From an uncultured Planctomycetaceae bacterium (GTDB lineage Bacteria > Planctomycetota > Planctomycetia > Planctomycetales > Planctomycetaceae), in the NCBI GenBank assembly GCA_903924405.1, contig CAIYBH010000015.1, forward strand, positions 1 to 47,182: a DNA stretch of 47,182 nucleotides, given 5' to 3'. The notes beneath the pieces are model-generated. The model was given only the letters and a program-made list of their open reading frames with translations, was not told where the DNA came from and did not search any database. This document shows, piece by piece, positions 1-9,211 of this stretch (the stretch's first letter is position 1; each line of letters opens with the position of its first letter). A program made the translations under genes and the position numbers.

Positions 1-240
1 CTCTGCGGGATCAGATTTCAGTCCAGTCGACGGCGGAGACATGCTGGAGTCCTGCAGAATGAGGCGAGCGACGCTGATTCAGGCCAGGCGATGCACTTCA
101 TACTATATATAACTGTATCGCAGTCCTCTGACCCTTCGAACGCCGACACTGTACCAATCCGAAGCCTGGCCGAAAAGGGGATTGTCTCAGTCTCGACAGT
201 CGCCACCGGCTGGGCGGGCGGTTGTGCTGCGCAGCGGGGA

Positions 241-1779
241 TCAGGGGGAGCCAATTTTCATGAGACGCAGTTCACGAATGATGGGGCGAAAATCCATTTG
301 TCCCAGAATGTCGCGTTCGAGATCGATTCCCGGGGCAATTTCTGTCAGTTGCAGACCTTCTGCTGTCAGCCGAAAGACGGCTCGTTCTGTAATATAGGTC
401 ACGCTGCGACCTTCAGATTGTGCGAGGGGACCGGAGAAGGAGACCTGCTCCACCTGACGCACGAATTTTCGAATCCGGCCTTCGCGAAGAATCTGCAGTT
501 TCCCGTCCTCGACCCGGAGTTCGGCACCGCCGGCGGTCAGCGTTCCGCAGAAGACCAGCCTGCGAGCGCTTTGTGAGATATTCACAAAGCCACCGACACC
601 GGCAAAACAGGTTCCGAAGCGGGAGACGTTGACGTTTCCGTGCTGGTCAACTTCTGCCGCCCCCAGTGCGGCAAAATCCAGGCCTCCGCCATCATAAAAA
701 TCAAACTGGGCCGGTTGATCGATGATGGCTTCAGGAAAGCGAGCGGCACCGAAGCTGAGTCCCCCGGCCGGAATACCGCCGAGTGGGCCACTTTCCACAG
801 TGAGTGTCACCTGATCGAGCATGCCGCGTCGTGCGGCCACCACCGCGATGCCCTCGGGCAGACCGATTCCGAGGTTGGCGATGCAGTGGGCAGGCAGTTC
901 ATCGCAGGCCCGTTCCGCCACAATCCTGCGAACGGTGTCCGACTGCGGCTCCGTGTCGTGATCATCAGCGAGGGTCGTGGGGCGAGGCTGGCAGTAGTCC
1001 GGGTTAAAGGGTTCAGCAAAAGTCTGCCAGTGATCCTGTGGATCAGCGACGACCACGTGTGTGACAAGTCGTCCAGGAACACGAACTCGTTGGGGGGCGA
1101 CGGGGGTCTGCAACAGCCGTTGTACCTGAGCGATCACGAGACCGCGATGGTTATGGGCGGCCTGAGCAATCGGCAGGACATCGCCAATCACGGCTTCGTC
1201 ATCCAGAATCAGGTTGCCAAACGGATCTGCAGCCGTGGCACGGATCAGCCCCACATGAATGGGGAACGCGTGGTAGAAGAGCCATGTCTGACCATTGAGA
1301 GAAATGCGTTCGACCAGAGTCTCTGTGGATCGCTCGTTCAGACGTCCGCCGCCGTGTTCGGGATCAATAAAGGTTCCCAGGCCAATTCGGCTGATGCAGC
1401 CGGGGCGTCCGGCCGCAATATCCCGGAACAACTGGCAGATGACACCCTGTGGAAAATTCCACGCTTCGATGGTCCCGTTGAGGGCCATGCGTCCCAGTTC
1501 CGGAGCCAGACGCCAGTGCCCCCCGATCGCTCGACGCAACAGGCCGTCGTGGGCGAGATGATTCAGGCCGCGGGACTTGCCGTCTCCCTGTCCAGCAGCA
1601 TACACCAGAGTCAGATCGCGGGGCTGGGCGTGATTCAGAAAGCGGCGTTCGAGAGCGGCCGTGAGGGCTTCGGGATGACCTGCGCCGACGAAGCCGCCGC
1701 TGGCCACCGTACAGCCGGAGGGAATGCGGGCCACGGCGTCATCGGCCGAACACAGTTTGTGGTGAATCGGATCGGTCAT
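241..1779 (-). CDS. Fused acyl-CoA:carboxylate CoA-transferase (propionate/acetate CoA-transferase-like)
   Basis: Predicted 512-aa family I CoA-transferase with the alpha and beta halves in one chain, which moves CoA between an acyl-CoA and a free carboxylate through a glutamyl-CoA intermediate. The N-terminal half has a glycine-rich [10 protein letters not shown] segment. The C-terminal half carries [14 protein letters not shown], which matches the catalytic-Glu neighbourhood of propionate CoA-transferases and YdiF. Length suits the fused family (about 510-530 aa). An in-frame GTG at 1785 is possible, but the ATG at 1779 forms an ATGA overlap with the stop of the upstream SDR gene, which suggests translational coupling, so I chose it. 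The SDR neighbour suggests short-chain acyl-CoA or ketone-body/hydroxyacid metabolism. The true substrate cannot be read from the sequence. Confidence 0.88.
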   Translation of the reverse strand: MTDPIHHKLCSADDAVARIPSGCTVASGGFVGAGHPEALTAALERRFLNHAQPRDLTLVYAAGQGDGKSRGLNHLAHDGLLRRAIGGHWRLAPELGRMALNGTIEAWNFPQGVICQLFRDIAAGRPGCISRIGLGTFIDPEHGGGRLNERSTETLVERISLNGQTWLFYHAFPIHVGLIRATAADPFGNLILDDEAVIGDVLPIAQAAHNHRGLVIAQVQRLLQTPVAPQRVRVPGRLVTHVVVADPQDHWQTFAEPFNPDYCQPRPTTLADDHDTEPQSDTVRRIVAERACDELPAHCIANLGIGLPEGIAVVAARRGMLDQVTLTVESGPLGGIPAGGLSFGAARFPEAIIDQPAQFDFYDGGGLDFAALGAAEVDQHGNVNVSRFGTCFAGVGGFVNISQSARRLVFCGTLTAGGAELRVEDGKLQILREGRIRKFVRQVEQVSFSGPLAQSEGRSVTYITERAVFRLTAEGLQLTEIAPGIDLERDILGQMDFRPIIRELRLMKIGSP

Positions 1780-2528
1780 GCCCACCAGCCGCCGTTGACA
1801 TGCAGTGTCTGACCGGTGATGTACGACGCCAGCGGACTGCAGAGAAACAGAATGGTACTGGCAATTTCTTCGGGTTGCCCGAAGCGACGCAGTGGAATTT
1901 GTGACAGCATCTGATCACGCGCCTCCTGCGGAATGGACTGGCCCATTTCGGTCAGTACGACACCAGGAGCGACGGCGTTGACATTGATCTGACGTGCAGC
2001 CAATTCGCGACTGAGCACTTTTGTGAGTCCGATGATGCCGGCCTTGGCGGCCGCATAGTTGGCCTGTCCGAAGAAACCCATCACGCCTGAAATCGAGGCG
2101 AGGTTCACGATCCGTCCTCCATCCTGCAGGCATGGAAGTGCGATCTGACAGACACGAAAGACGGCGGAAAGATTCGTATTGATGACGGTCTCCCAGTCTT
2201 CGTCCGTCATCTTTCGCAGGGTGCGATCGCGCAGGACGGCCGCGTTGTTGACCAGCAGATCAAGGCGACCGAAGCGTGACGCGATCAGGTCCATGAGTGC
2301 CGACATGTCTTCGCGTGAACGGACATCCGCAGCGACCGCGAGGCCCCGATCACCGAACGGTTGCACAGCCTGTTCGGAGCGGCGTTTTCCGACACCGTCA
2401 TCGTCGTTCAGGTAATTGATGACAACCGAAGCGCCGCAGGTGTGCAGCAATTGAGCGGTCGCCAGCCCCAGCCCCTGGCCTCCGCCTGTAATCAGAGCCA
2501 CTTTTCCGGAAAGATCAATCGTCAGCAT
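1776..2528 (-). CDS. SDR-family oxidoreductase, FabG-like 3-oxoacyl reductase
   Basis: A 250-aa classical short-chain dehydrogenase/reductase. Visible motifs in order are the Rossmann TGGGQGLG near residue 14, NNAA in the cofactor-stabilising loop, the catalytic Ser in NLASISG, the YAAAK catalytic Tyr/Lys pair, and a C-terminal [12 protein letters not shown] typical of FabG/PhaB-type enzymes. It probably reduces a 3-oxoacyl thioester with NAD(P)H in the cytoplasm. The stop codon overlaps the ATG of the CoA-transferase, so the two are likely co-translated and may act on the same acyl-CoA pool. Acetoacetyl-CoA reductase and 3-hydroxyacid dehydrogenase remain alternatives, because SDR substrate cannot be assigned from these motifs. 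Confidence 0.88.
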   Translation of the reverse strand: MLTIDLSGKVALITGGGQGLGLATAQLLHTCGASVVINYLNDDDGVGKRRSEQAVQPFGDRGLAVAADVRSREDMSALMDLIASRFGRLDLLVNNAAVLRDRTLRKMTDEDWETVINTNLSAVFRVCQIALPCLQDGGRIVNLASISGVMGFFGQANYAAAKAGIIGLTKVLSRELAARQINVNAVAPGVVLTEMGQSIPQEARDQMLSQIPLRRFGQPEEIASTILFLCSPLASYITGQTLHVNGGWWA

Positions 2529-2608
2529 AGGACTGCAGTTTCGGGTGAGGCCGTATGGGTGTGAGAGAGTGTCATGATGGCGAAGCCGTTAGAGCGACGG
2601 GGCGGCCG

Positions 2609-2893
2609 TTACAGGTTCAGGATATTGCGAGTGTCCTGTTCGATGCTCTGCAGAAACTTCAGCAGCTTCTGATGGACATCTGCCGCGAAGGTTTCGGCAT
2701 TCAGCAGAGCCGTGATTCGGTCCTGCATTTCCTGATCGGACACCTGAACCGGATCGGAGACTTTGCTGGCATGCCGCAGTTCTGACAGGCGGGGCAGCAG
2801 GGTCTGCTGCAGATGTTCACTGAGTTCTCTGGCGAGATACTCGGCCCGGTGGAACCGCTCCACAAGCGGAAGATTCTGAGGCTCCTCGTCCAT
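2609..2893 (-). CDS. Small helical protein of unknown function (94 aa)
   Basis: I do not recognise this protein. A longer reading frame extends to 3175, but the ATG at 2893 is preceded by GGGGAG at good spacing and the product from there is cleanly soluble, whereas the upstream extension reads like untranslated sequence. The 94 residues are charged, rich in Glu, Leu and Gln, without Cys, membrane segments or signal peptide, and look almost entirely helical, perhaps coiled coil. It lies 80 bp upstream of the SDR gene on the same strand, so it may be the first gene of that operon. Function is unknown. Confidence reflects the good ribosome binding site and the acidic, helix-like composition. Confidence 0.55.
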   Translation of the reverse strand: MDEEPQNLPLVERFHRAEYLARELSEHLQQTLLPRLSELRHASKVSDPVQVSDQEMQDRITALLNAETFAADVHQKLLKFLQSIEQDTRNILNL

Positions 2894-3190
2894 CCTGGTT
2901 GCTCCCCATGGAAGTCTGAACAGTACAACGCAGAGGCATGCGGGTGAGCAGCGGCGAAGAATTTGCCTGCGAGGATTTTCTGCCGGAAATCGCCCGCCTT
3001 GCCCAGACCGGATTGTGAGTATAGCAGGTATTGAACGGCAATTCCCACAGTGAAATCCCGGCTCATGCCAGCAGAGTTCCGGAATCACTTGTAATTCCGG
3101 GGTGATCAATCCAATCCTGTGGAATTCCGAACGCTGTCCGCGATAATGCACAGCGAAAAGTCTCTGACGTGTCACATCGGAATGTCACGC

Positions 3191-4804
3191 ATGCCGTGGA
3201 AGTTTGCCATGCCCGTTGTCACCTGCTGTCGCTGCGTCGTCGCCGTGACCAGAGTTTTCAGTTTGCTGCTGCCGCTGACAGTCGCCATCGCTGCGGACGA
3301 ACGCGATGGACGTGATGGTGGTGTTATTCCCGCACTCGTGACCGTGCGCATTCCCACGCTGGAGCAACTGGCGACGGATTCCCGCGAGGAGAAGCAGCCT
3401 GTCTCCAAATCGGTACTGAACTCCAATGTGACTGGTCGGCAGACTACGGTGACCGAAACGCGTCTGAAGATTATTCCGGAAAGTCAGCCGCTGCAGTTTG
3501 AATTCCAGACTTCAGGCCAGATTCGCAGTGAGACAACTGGCGTCAATCCGCAGGCGCTTGTGGACAGTGTTGGGCAGCACCAGTTCGAGATCATCAAGCC
3601 AATGTGGTTTGATGGCACCATCTTCCGGACTCAGAAAAGTCACGGCACCATTCAGGCGTTGCAGACGCCGACGCGGGTGCGAAGTGTCGCGGGAACACGG
3701 ATGCCGCTGGTGGCTCCACTGGGGGATCAGCTGGCATGGAACAAGGTGATGCGTTTGCAGCCCCGGATCAATCAGTTAGTGGCTGCCGAAGTGTCTAAGG
3801 ATGTTGTGCCGGAAATTGATCAGGTGATTGATCAGCGATTCAGGGATCTGGGAAATCAGTGGGTGTCGCTGCAGCGGACGATCTCGAATGCCTTGCCGGT
3901 GTTCAGCAGGTCCTGGCATGCGGCGGCCTCGCGGCAATCGGTGCATCTCTGGAATGGGGCGCGGTCGGACATGGCCGACAGACGCAGCACGCAGAATCCC
4001 GGGACGGCTCGCAGCGGCGGATTTGTGGAGCTGCAGGCGGGAGAAGATCTGGCGGTGTCGTTGTCGGAAGACGTCCTGACGCGAGCGATTGCGGCAGTGG
4101 TTCCCACGGGGCAAACTGTGCCGGATGTGGCGTTGCCGCGTCTGAAGGCGGCAATCCAGCAGACTGCGTTGGCAGACTTGCCGACGATGGCGACACAGCT
4201 GCGAAAGGTACTGAAAGAGGCACCAACCCTGTTTGCTCTTGAGTTCGATGAGCGAAACCCGGTGACTGCGCGTTGCCGGGACGGCGAGGTGGACTTGACC
4301 TTTCACTTTCGGATCCATCCGAACCTTGGCAAGGCCAGTGAATGGATGAGTGCGGCGGTCAGTCTGACCGCTGAAGGGCTGACACGGGAAACGTGGACGG
4401 TCCGAGTCAGTTCGGTCGACGTCCGAGAACGGGGGTCTGCATCACGCTCCGGGATTGCGACATTGTTCAAGCCCGATGAGAGCAGTCCGGACTTTGTGAT
4501 TCCGGGGGCACCTGAACCACTTCCGGCGACGACAGTGGACGAGGGATCGATCGAGAAAACGGAAACGTCATCTGCACCGTCATCTGCCGCAACGGGCTCG
4601 GCGTGGACGACGGTCGTGCGGAACAGTCTGCAGACGTTGCTGCAGGCCGCAGAGCCGCCGCGTCTGCCGCTGGAGTTTTCCGGGCCGGAGATGAATGCGC
4701 GGGCCACGCGGTTGCGGATGGTGCGACTGCGGGCCGAAGACGGTCGACTGCGGGTGGTCCTGCGACTGACTCGTGAACCTGCTACGAAGGTGAGTGCACG
4801 CTAA
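3191..4804 (+). CDS. Secreted protein of unknown function (about 537 aa)
   Basis: I do not recognise the family. The frame is open from 3119, with several possible starts (3146, 3182, 3191, 3206). I prefer the ATG at 3191 because it puts a basic residue before a hydrophobic stretch ending in TVAIAA, a plausible Sec signal peptide with an AxA-type cleavage site near residue 36, and a GGA lies 9 bases upstream. The mature part has no transmembrane segments, is mixed alpha/beta in character, and has a Ser/Thr/Pro-rich linker near residue 450 before a final basic C-terminal domain. No Cys pair or catalytic signature stands out. It stands alone, divergent from the SDR/CoA-transferase operon. An exported planctomycete-specific protein is the most that can be said. 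Confidence 0.7.
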   Translation: MPWKFAMPVVTCCRCVVAVTRVFSLLLPLTVAIAADERDGRDGGVIPALVTVRIPTLEQLATDSREEKQPVSKSVLNSNVTGRQTTVTETRLKIIPESQPLQFEFQTSGQIRSETTGVNPQALVDSVGQHQFEIIKPMWFDGTIFRTQKSHGTIQALQTPTRVRSVAGTRMPLVAPLGDQLAWNKVMRLQPRINQLVAAEVSKDVVPEIDQVIDQRFRDLGNQWVSLQRTISNALPVFSRSWHAAASRQSVHLWNGARSDMADRRSTQNPGTARSGGFVELQAGEDLAVSLSEDVLTRAIAAVVPTGQTVPDVALPRLKAAIQQTALADLPTMATQLRKVLKEAPTLFALEFDERNPVTARCRDGEVDLTFHFRIHPNLGKASEWMSAAVSLTAEGLTRETWTVRVSSVDVRERGSASRSGIATLFKPDESSPDFVIPGAPEPLPATTVDEGSIEKTETSSAPSSAATGSAWTTVVRNSLQTLLQAAEPPRLPLEFSGPEMNARATRLRMVRLRAEDGRLRVVLRLTREPATKVSAR

Positions 4805-5434
4805 GGCGGGGCAGGGTGGCATTCGTGCTGGGGAGGGCGAGCGCGAACGTGCGGCTCGCGTGAACGTGCCATCGGGGAGTGCGCGGAACACAGAAACAGG
4901 CTGACGCAAGGAGATTCCTGAGAATTGCGAGGCATCCCCGGGAACTGGAAATGGAGTCACAACTGCTGGTGGTCTCGGGGAAACTGTGCCGTGAAAGAGC
5001 AGGATTCAGGTCAGGCAAGGGTCTCGGATGGCGGGGAAAAATCGCGCCGCGAAGACCTGCGGCGTTGTGGGGATTCCAATTGGGCACCCTGTAGTTTCCC
5101 GGGTCCCGCTGTGGTGAACTCCTTGACCCCGGAGCGTTCCCGGTTAAAATTGCCCGGCTGAGAACATGAGGGTCAGGAAGTACTCTCCCAGCGTCAAAGC
5201 CAAAGAAGTCAGCGGTCGAGCAGAAAGAGATCTCCCGCTGGACTCAGCCCCCCGTCATCAGGTTCCCGGTCCCGGCGTTGATTCGTCTGCGCTGTGGACG
5301 TGGTGATTGTCAGCGGAGGGAACCTTGTAGTCTGCGTGTCGCACGAACAGCTGGTCTGACGATTGTCGGTCGCTGCGTGTGTGGTCAGGTGGGCTGCGAG
5401 AACCGTGAATTGGTTCGCCAGGTGGAGCAGAGTT
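4805..5434. other. Intergenic region holding the dnaG promoter and leader
   Basis: No convincing gene lies in these 630 bases. A sigma70-like promoter sits at 5123-5150. A short ATG frame of about 46 codons opens at 5166 within the predicted leader but has no ribosome binding site and no recognisable product. I saw no terminator for the preceding secreted-protein gene. Confidence 0.5.
5123..5150 (+). promoter_or_regulatory. Sigma70-like promoter for dnaG-rpoD
   Basis: TTGACC at 5123-5128 and TAAAAT at 5145-5150 are separated by 16 bases, close to the housekeeping consensus, and point toward dnaG. A start near 5157 would give a leader of roughly 280 bases before the dnaG GTG. Predicted from sequence only. 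Confidence 0.5.
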
Positions 5435-7333
5435 GTGTACGGAACGGGTGATGACTTCAAAGAGCTCGTCCGCTCCAGCACCAATCTGGTAGATCTGGTG
5501 TCTGAGATAGTGGCTCTGAAACCGCAGCATGGCGGTCGCCAGTATCTGGGATTGTGTCCATTCCACGATGACCACAATCCCTCCTTTTTCGTGTACCCGG
5601 ACCGTCAATCGTATCGGTGCTGGGTGTGTGACGAGGGTGGTGACTGTTTTCGCTGGGTGATGAATATCGAGAAGGTGTCCTTTCCGGAGGCACTGGAAAG
5701 CTTGGCGCGTCGAGCGCGTCTGGAGATTCCAAAGCGTCACCGGCAGGACCAGCCAGGCGGCGGGCCATCAAAGTCCGACGCACTGGAAGTGGTGGAATGG
5801 GCAGCAGACCTGATGCATCAGGCACTCCGTTCAGGACGGTTTGCCGAGCATGCTCGGGAGTACGTTGCCAAACGAAAACTGTCTGCAGAGACCGTGCAGA
5901 ATTTCCGGTTGGGTTACCATCCGGAGGACCGCTACTGGTTTCAGGAGAAGGCTCGTGGTCGATACACCCCGGCGCAGCTGGTGGCAGCCGGGTTGATTCG
6001 GGAACGGGACGACGGGCAGGGGTATTCGCCGATGGATCTGGCGGATCGACTGATTTTTCCGATTTTCAACGAGAATGGCAGAATTGTTGCGTTTGGGGGA
6101 CGAGTGTTGCCCGGACGCAACGACCAGAACCGAGGGAAATACTGGAACAGTCAGGAGAGTACGATTTTCCAGAAACGTCGAATGATGTATTCGTTCGATC
6201 GAGCCAGAGAATCCATTCGCAGGCAGGGCTGCGCGATCATAGTTGAAGGATACATGGACTGCATTGCCTGTCATCAGGCCGGGGTAACCAATGCGGTTGC
6301 CACTCTGGGGACGGCACTCACAGAAGATCATGTTCGGGTTTTGCGACGTTTTGCTCCGCGTGTGGTGCTTGTTTTCGACAGTGATGACGCAGGGCAACGC
6401 GCGGCAGAACGCTCAATATCGCAATTCGTTGCACAGGATCTGGACCTCCGAATTCTGAATGTGCCGTCAGGCAAGGATCCTGCGGACTATCTTGAGGAGC
6501 ATACTCGTGAAGATTTCCTGCGTCTGACTGAGTCAGCGTCGGAAGCATGGGAGTTCAAGCTGCAGGCGGTTCTGAAACGCACCGGCAATACAACCGTTGC
6601 AGGTCGCCAGCAGGTGCTTGGTCAGATGCTGGAGTTTCTTGCATCAGCCCCCGGGCTGGCTGGAAGCATTCGTGAAGACCTGATTCTTCGGAATGTCTGC
6701 TGGCGAGTTCAGGTGGATGAGCGAGTGGCTCGCCAGCAACTGAACGAAATGCGGAATGCCGCACAGAAAAGAATTGATCTCAGACAACCTCAGGACAGCC
6801 CGGTTACTAAACCAGCAGTTCGTCCCGTAAATGCCATCGAAAAGGCCGAACGGGAACTACTGGAGATTATCCTGACCTGTCCTGAAACCATCGATCTGAT
6901 CCGACACCATGTCGGACCGGATGACATTGAAAATACACGGCATCAGCGACTGCTGGCGCTGTGCATTGATCTCTGGAAGGAAGAAGGAGAACTTCCGGAA
7001 CCTGGCAGACTGATGATTGCAGCTGACTCAGACTCAGAACTGCTGAGCCTGATCAATGCCGTCCTCGACTCTGCAGAAGAGAAAGGCATCTTTCGGCTGA
7101 TGTCCGAAGGGAAATCGACCGACGGGGCAGCAACATCGTTTCCTCCCCACCTGGAACGAGTCCTCGCACCTCTTCTGGAGAAACGTGAAAAACAGGCCGG
7201 ACAATTGTCCCGCCAGTTGCTCGCGTCAACCGACAAATCCGCGAACGAACTGAATGATGAAACACGCAATGCGCTCCGCCGCCTGCAGCAGTTTCGTCAA
7301 AGTCAAATGGGAAACCCTTCGTCTTTCAAATAA
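5435..7333 (+). CDS. dnaG: DNA primase DnaG
   Basis: Primase of 632 aa that makes RNA primers for chromosome replication with the DnaB helicase. The N-terminal CHC2 zinc domain shows C41, H44, C62 and C65 (CPFH then CWVC). The catalytic core has the RIIFPIF-type segment LIFPIFNENGRIVAFGGR. The TOPRIM domain has IIVEGYMD with its metal-binding Glu, and VFDSDDAGQ. The frame is open back to 5363, but the GTG at 5435 is preceded by GGTGGAG at ideal spacing and begins right at the conserved start DDFKELVRSSTNLVDLVSE, so I use it. The C-terminal helicase-interaction region (roughly 450-632) is divergent, as is usual. rpoD follows after 90 bp, in the macromolecular-synthesis arrangement but without rpsU. 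Confidence 0.95.
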   Translation: MYGTGDDFKELVRSSTNLVDLVSEIVALKPQHGGRQYLGLCPFHDDHNPSFFVYPDRQSYRCWVCDEGGDCFRWVMNIEKVSFPEALESLARRARLEIPKRHRQDQPGGGPSKSDALEVVEWAADLMHQALRSGRFAEHAREYVAKRKLSAETVQNFRLGYHPEDRYWFQEKARGRYTPAQLVAAGLIRERDDGQGYSPMDLADRLIFPIFNENGRIVAFGGRVLPGRNDQNRGKYWNSQESTIFQKRRMMYSFDRARESIRRQGCAIIVEGYMDCIACHQAGVTNAVATLGTALTEDHVRVLRRFAPRVVLVFDSDDAGQRAAERSISQFVAQDLDLRILNVPSGKDPADYLEEHTREDFLRLTESASEAWEFKLQAVLKRTGNTTVAGRQQVLGQMLEFLASAPGLAGSIREDLILRNVCWRVQVDERVARQQLNEMRNAAQKRIDLRQPQDSPVTKPAVRPVNAIEKAERELLEIILTCPETIDLIRHHVGPDDIENTRHQRLLALCIDLWKEEGELPEPGRLMIAADSDSELLSLINAVLDSAEEKGIFRLMSEGKSTDGAATSFPPHLERVLAPLLEKREKQAGQLSRQLLASTDKSANELNDETRNALRRLQQFRQSQMGNPSSFK

Positions 7334-7423
7334 TGTCGTCATAAAGAACCGCTTCGCACGGTGTGTCTGATTCCCACCATTGCACCACGTCCGAAGTACT
7401 AATGTTGCCCGGAGTTATGAACC

Positions 7424-9067
7424 ATGAAATATCTCGATGAAGGCCTTCGGAATCTGGTCCAGGCCGGAATGCGCCAGGGACATCTGACCTTCTCTCAGGT
7501 GAATTCCTATCTGCCGGACGAAGCCGCTGACCCGCAGCACCTCGACAACCTGATCATCTTCCTCGAGGAACTGAATATCCCGCTGCAGCCGGATCCGGAA
7601 GTCGTTGGTCATTCCATTCCGCTGTCCTCCCGGAAGAAGCGGAAACAGGAAATCCGCATCGATGACGAAGGCCGCGGCGGTGAAGATCCGATTCGGGTCT
7701 ACCTCAGCCAGATGGGCGAGATTCCTCTGCTGTCACGCGGGGAAGAAATCTTCCTTGCCAAGCAGATCGAAGTCACGCGTCGACGCTTCCGTCGAGCTCT
7801 GCTGTCCACAGAGTTCGCGCTGAACTACTGCCACGAAACTCTGGTCCGCGTCCATCGCGGCGAATTGCCGTTCGATCGCACGATTAAGGTCTCCATGACC
7901 GAAAGTCTGGAGAAGGAACAGATTCTGGGACGTATGCCCATCAATCTGGCCACGATCGACAACATCCGACAGCGCGACACGGAAGATCATGCCAGTCTCG
8001 CCGCCGGTAACCTGTCTCCCGAAGAACAGACCGCACTGCAGCACCGCGTCGCCGAACGCCGCCGTCGCTGTGTGACCCTGCTGGAAGAACTCAGCCTGCG
8101 AACTCAGCGTCTGCAGCCCTGCATGAAGCGTCTGGAACAAATCTCTGCTCGCATGACCGAACTGCAGGAACAGGTCGACAGCCTCCGTAACCTCACCTCG
8201 GCCGTCGATGAACGACGTCACCTGCAGAAGGAACTGGACGAACTGATCGCGCTCACCCGCGAAACTCCGGCCTCCATGGCGGCCCGAGTCCAGACCATCG
8301 TTCAGCGACACAACGAGTACGACAAGGCGATGCGCGATCTCTCCGGCGGCAACCTGCGGCTGGTGGTGTCGATCGCCAAGAAATACCGCAACCGCGGACT
8401 GACCTTCCTTGATCTGATTCAGGAAGGCAACACCGGCCTGATGCGAGCAGTCGATAAGTACGAATATCGCCGCGGCTACAAGTTTTCCACCTACGCTACG
8501 TGGTGGATTCGCCAGGCAATCACCCGCGCGATCGCTGATCAGGCACGCACCATCCGCGTGCCCGTTCACATGATCGAAGCCATGACCAAACTGCGAGCCG
8601 CCGCACGCGTCCTGCTGCAGGAAATCGGTCGGGAACCCACGGTTGAGGAAATGGCGGAAGCAGCCGGGGTACCTCTGGACGAAGCGCGACGCGTCATGCG
8701 AATCTCGCGTCAACCAGTCAGCCTCGACAAACCCATCGGGGAAGGTGATGACAGTGCCTTTGGAGATTTCATCGAGGATCGTGGCAATGACAGCCCGGTC
8801 AGCAATGCCGCCTCCGAAATGCTCAAGGACAAAATCGATACCGTGCTGAAGACGCTGACCTACCGCGAACGCGAAATCATCAAGCTGCGTTACGGCCTCG
8901 GTGACGGCTACACCTATACGCTCGAGGAAGTCGGTCGAATCTTCAAAGTCACTCGTGAACGTGTTCGACAGATCGAAGCCAAGGCCGTACGAAAGCTGCA
9001 GCACCCTGTCCGCAGCCGACAATTGCAGGGCTTCCTGGAAAGCGTCGCGGCTGTCGCAGGTCACTGA
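7424..9067 (+). CDS. rpoD: Primary RNA polymerase sigma factor RpoD (sigma70)
   Basis: Housekeeping sigma factor of 547 aa that directs RNA polymerase to vegetative promoters. An N-terminal region 1.1-like domain covers residues 1-70. Region 1.2 begins near residue 88 with [19 protein letters not shown] Glu/Arg-rich, coiled-coil-like non-conserved region spans about 135-300. Region 2 starts near 308 ([19 protein letters not shown], then [10 protein letters not shown] for -10 recognition and melting). Region 4 near 478 has [18 protein letters not shown] followed by the helix-turn-helix [23 protein letters not shown] precedes the ATG. It follows dnaG by 90 bp and is probably in the same transcript, which ends at a strong hairpin at 9113-9160. 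Confidence 0.95.
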   Translation: MKYLDEGLRNLVQAGMRQGHLTFSQVNSYLPDEAADPQHLDNLIIFLEELNIPLQPDPEVVGHSIPLSSRKKRKQEIRIDDEGRGGEDPIRVYLSQMGEIPLLSRGEEIFLAKQIEVTRRRFRRALLSTEFALNYCHETLVRVHRGELPFDRTIKVSMTESLEKEQILGRMPINLATIDNIRQRDTEDHASLAAGNLSPEEQTALQHRVAERRRRCVTLLEELSLRTQRLQPCMKRLEQISARMTELQEQVDSLRNLTSAVDERRHLQKELDELIALTRETPASMAARVQTIVQRHNEYDKAMRDLSGGNLRLVVSIAKKYRNRGLTFLDLIQEGNTGLMRAVDKYEYRRGYKFSTYATWWIRQAITRAIADQARTIRVPVHMIEAMTKLRAAARVLLQEIGREPTVEEMAEAAGVPLDEARRVMRISRQPVSLDKPIGEGDDSAFGDFIEDRGNDSPVSNAASEMLKDKIDTVLKTLTYREREIIKLRYGLGDGYTYTLEEVGRIFKVTRERVRQIEAKAVRKLQHPVRSRQLQGFLESVAAVAGH

Positions 9068-9112
9068 CACAGTCTGAGCGTAACGACGCAACCCCGGATC
9101 ACTTCAAAAAAC

Positions 9113-9160
9113 AAAGCCGGACCGAGTTGGCGATTCTGATCGCCTGCCCAGTCCGGCTTT
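9113..9160. terminator. Bidirectional terminator between rpoD and the AAA+ ATPase gene
   Basis: AAAGCCGGAC at 9113-9122 pairs perfectly with GTCCGGCTTT at 9151-9160. Inside the loop a second hairpin (GGCGAT/ATCGCC, 9129-9144) can form. The outer stem carries A/T runs on both sides, so it can work in both directions for these two convergent genes. Confidence 0.85.
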
Positions 9161-9211
9161 CTGTTTGCGCTGATGCGTCACTGAGGTCACTCCTCAGAAA
9201 TCAGACACGCC

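Noticed and set aside
18..254. 78-aa minus-strand frame at the left edge
   Set aside because: TTG start, overlaps the CoA-transferase stop, no ribosome binding site and no recognisable product.
640..1812. 390-aa plus-strand frame
   Set aside because: Runs antisense through the whole CoA-transferase gene, whose product is unmistakable; shadow frame due to codon bias.
7733..9091. 452-aa minus-strand frame
   Set aside because: Antisense of rpoD; protein has no family features.
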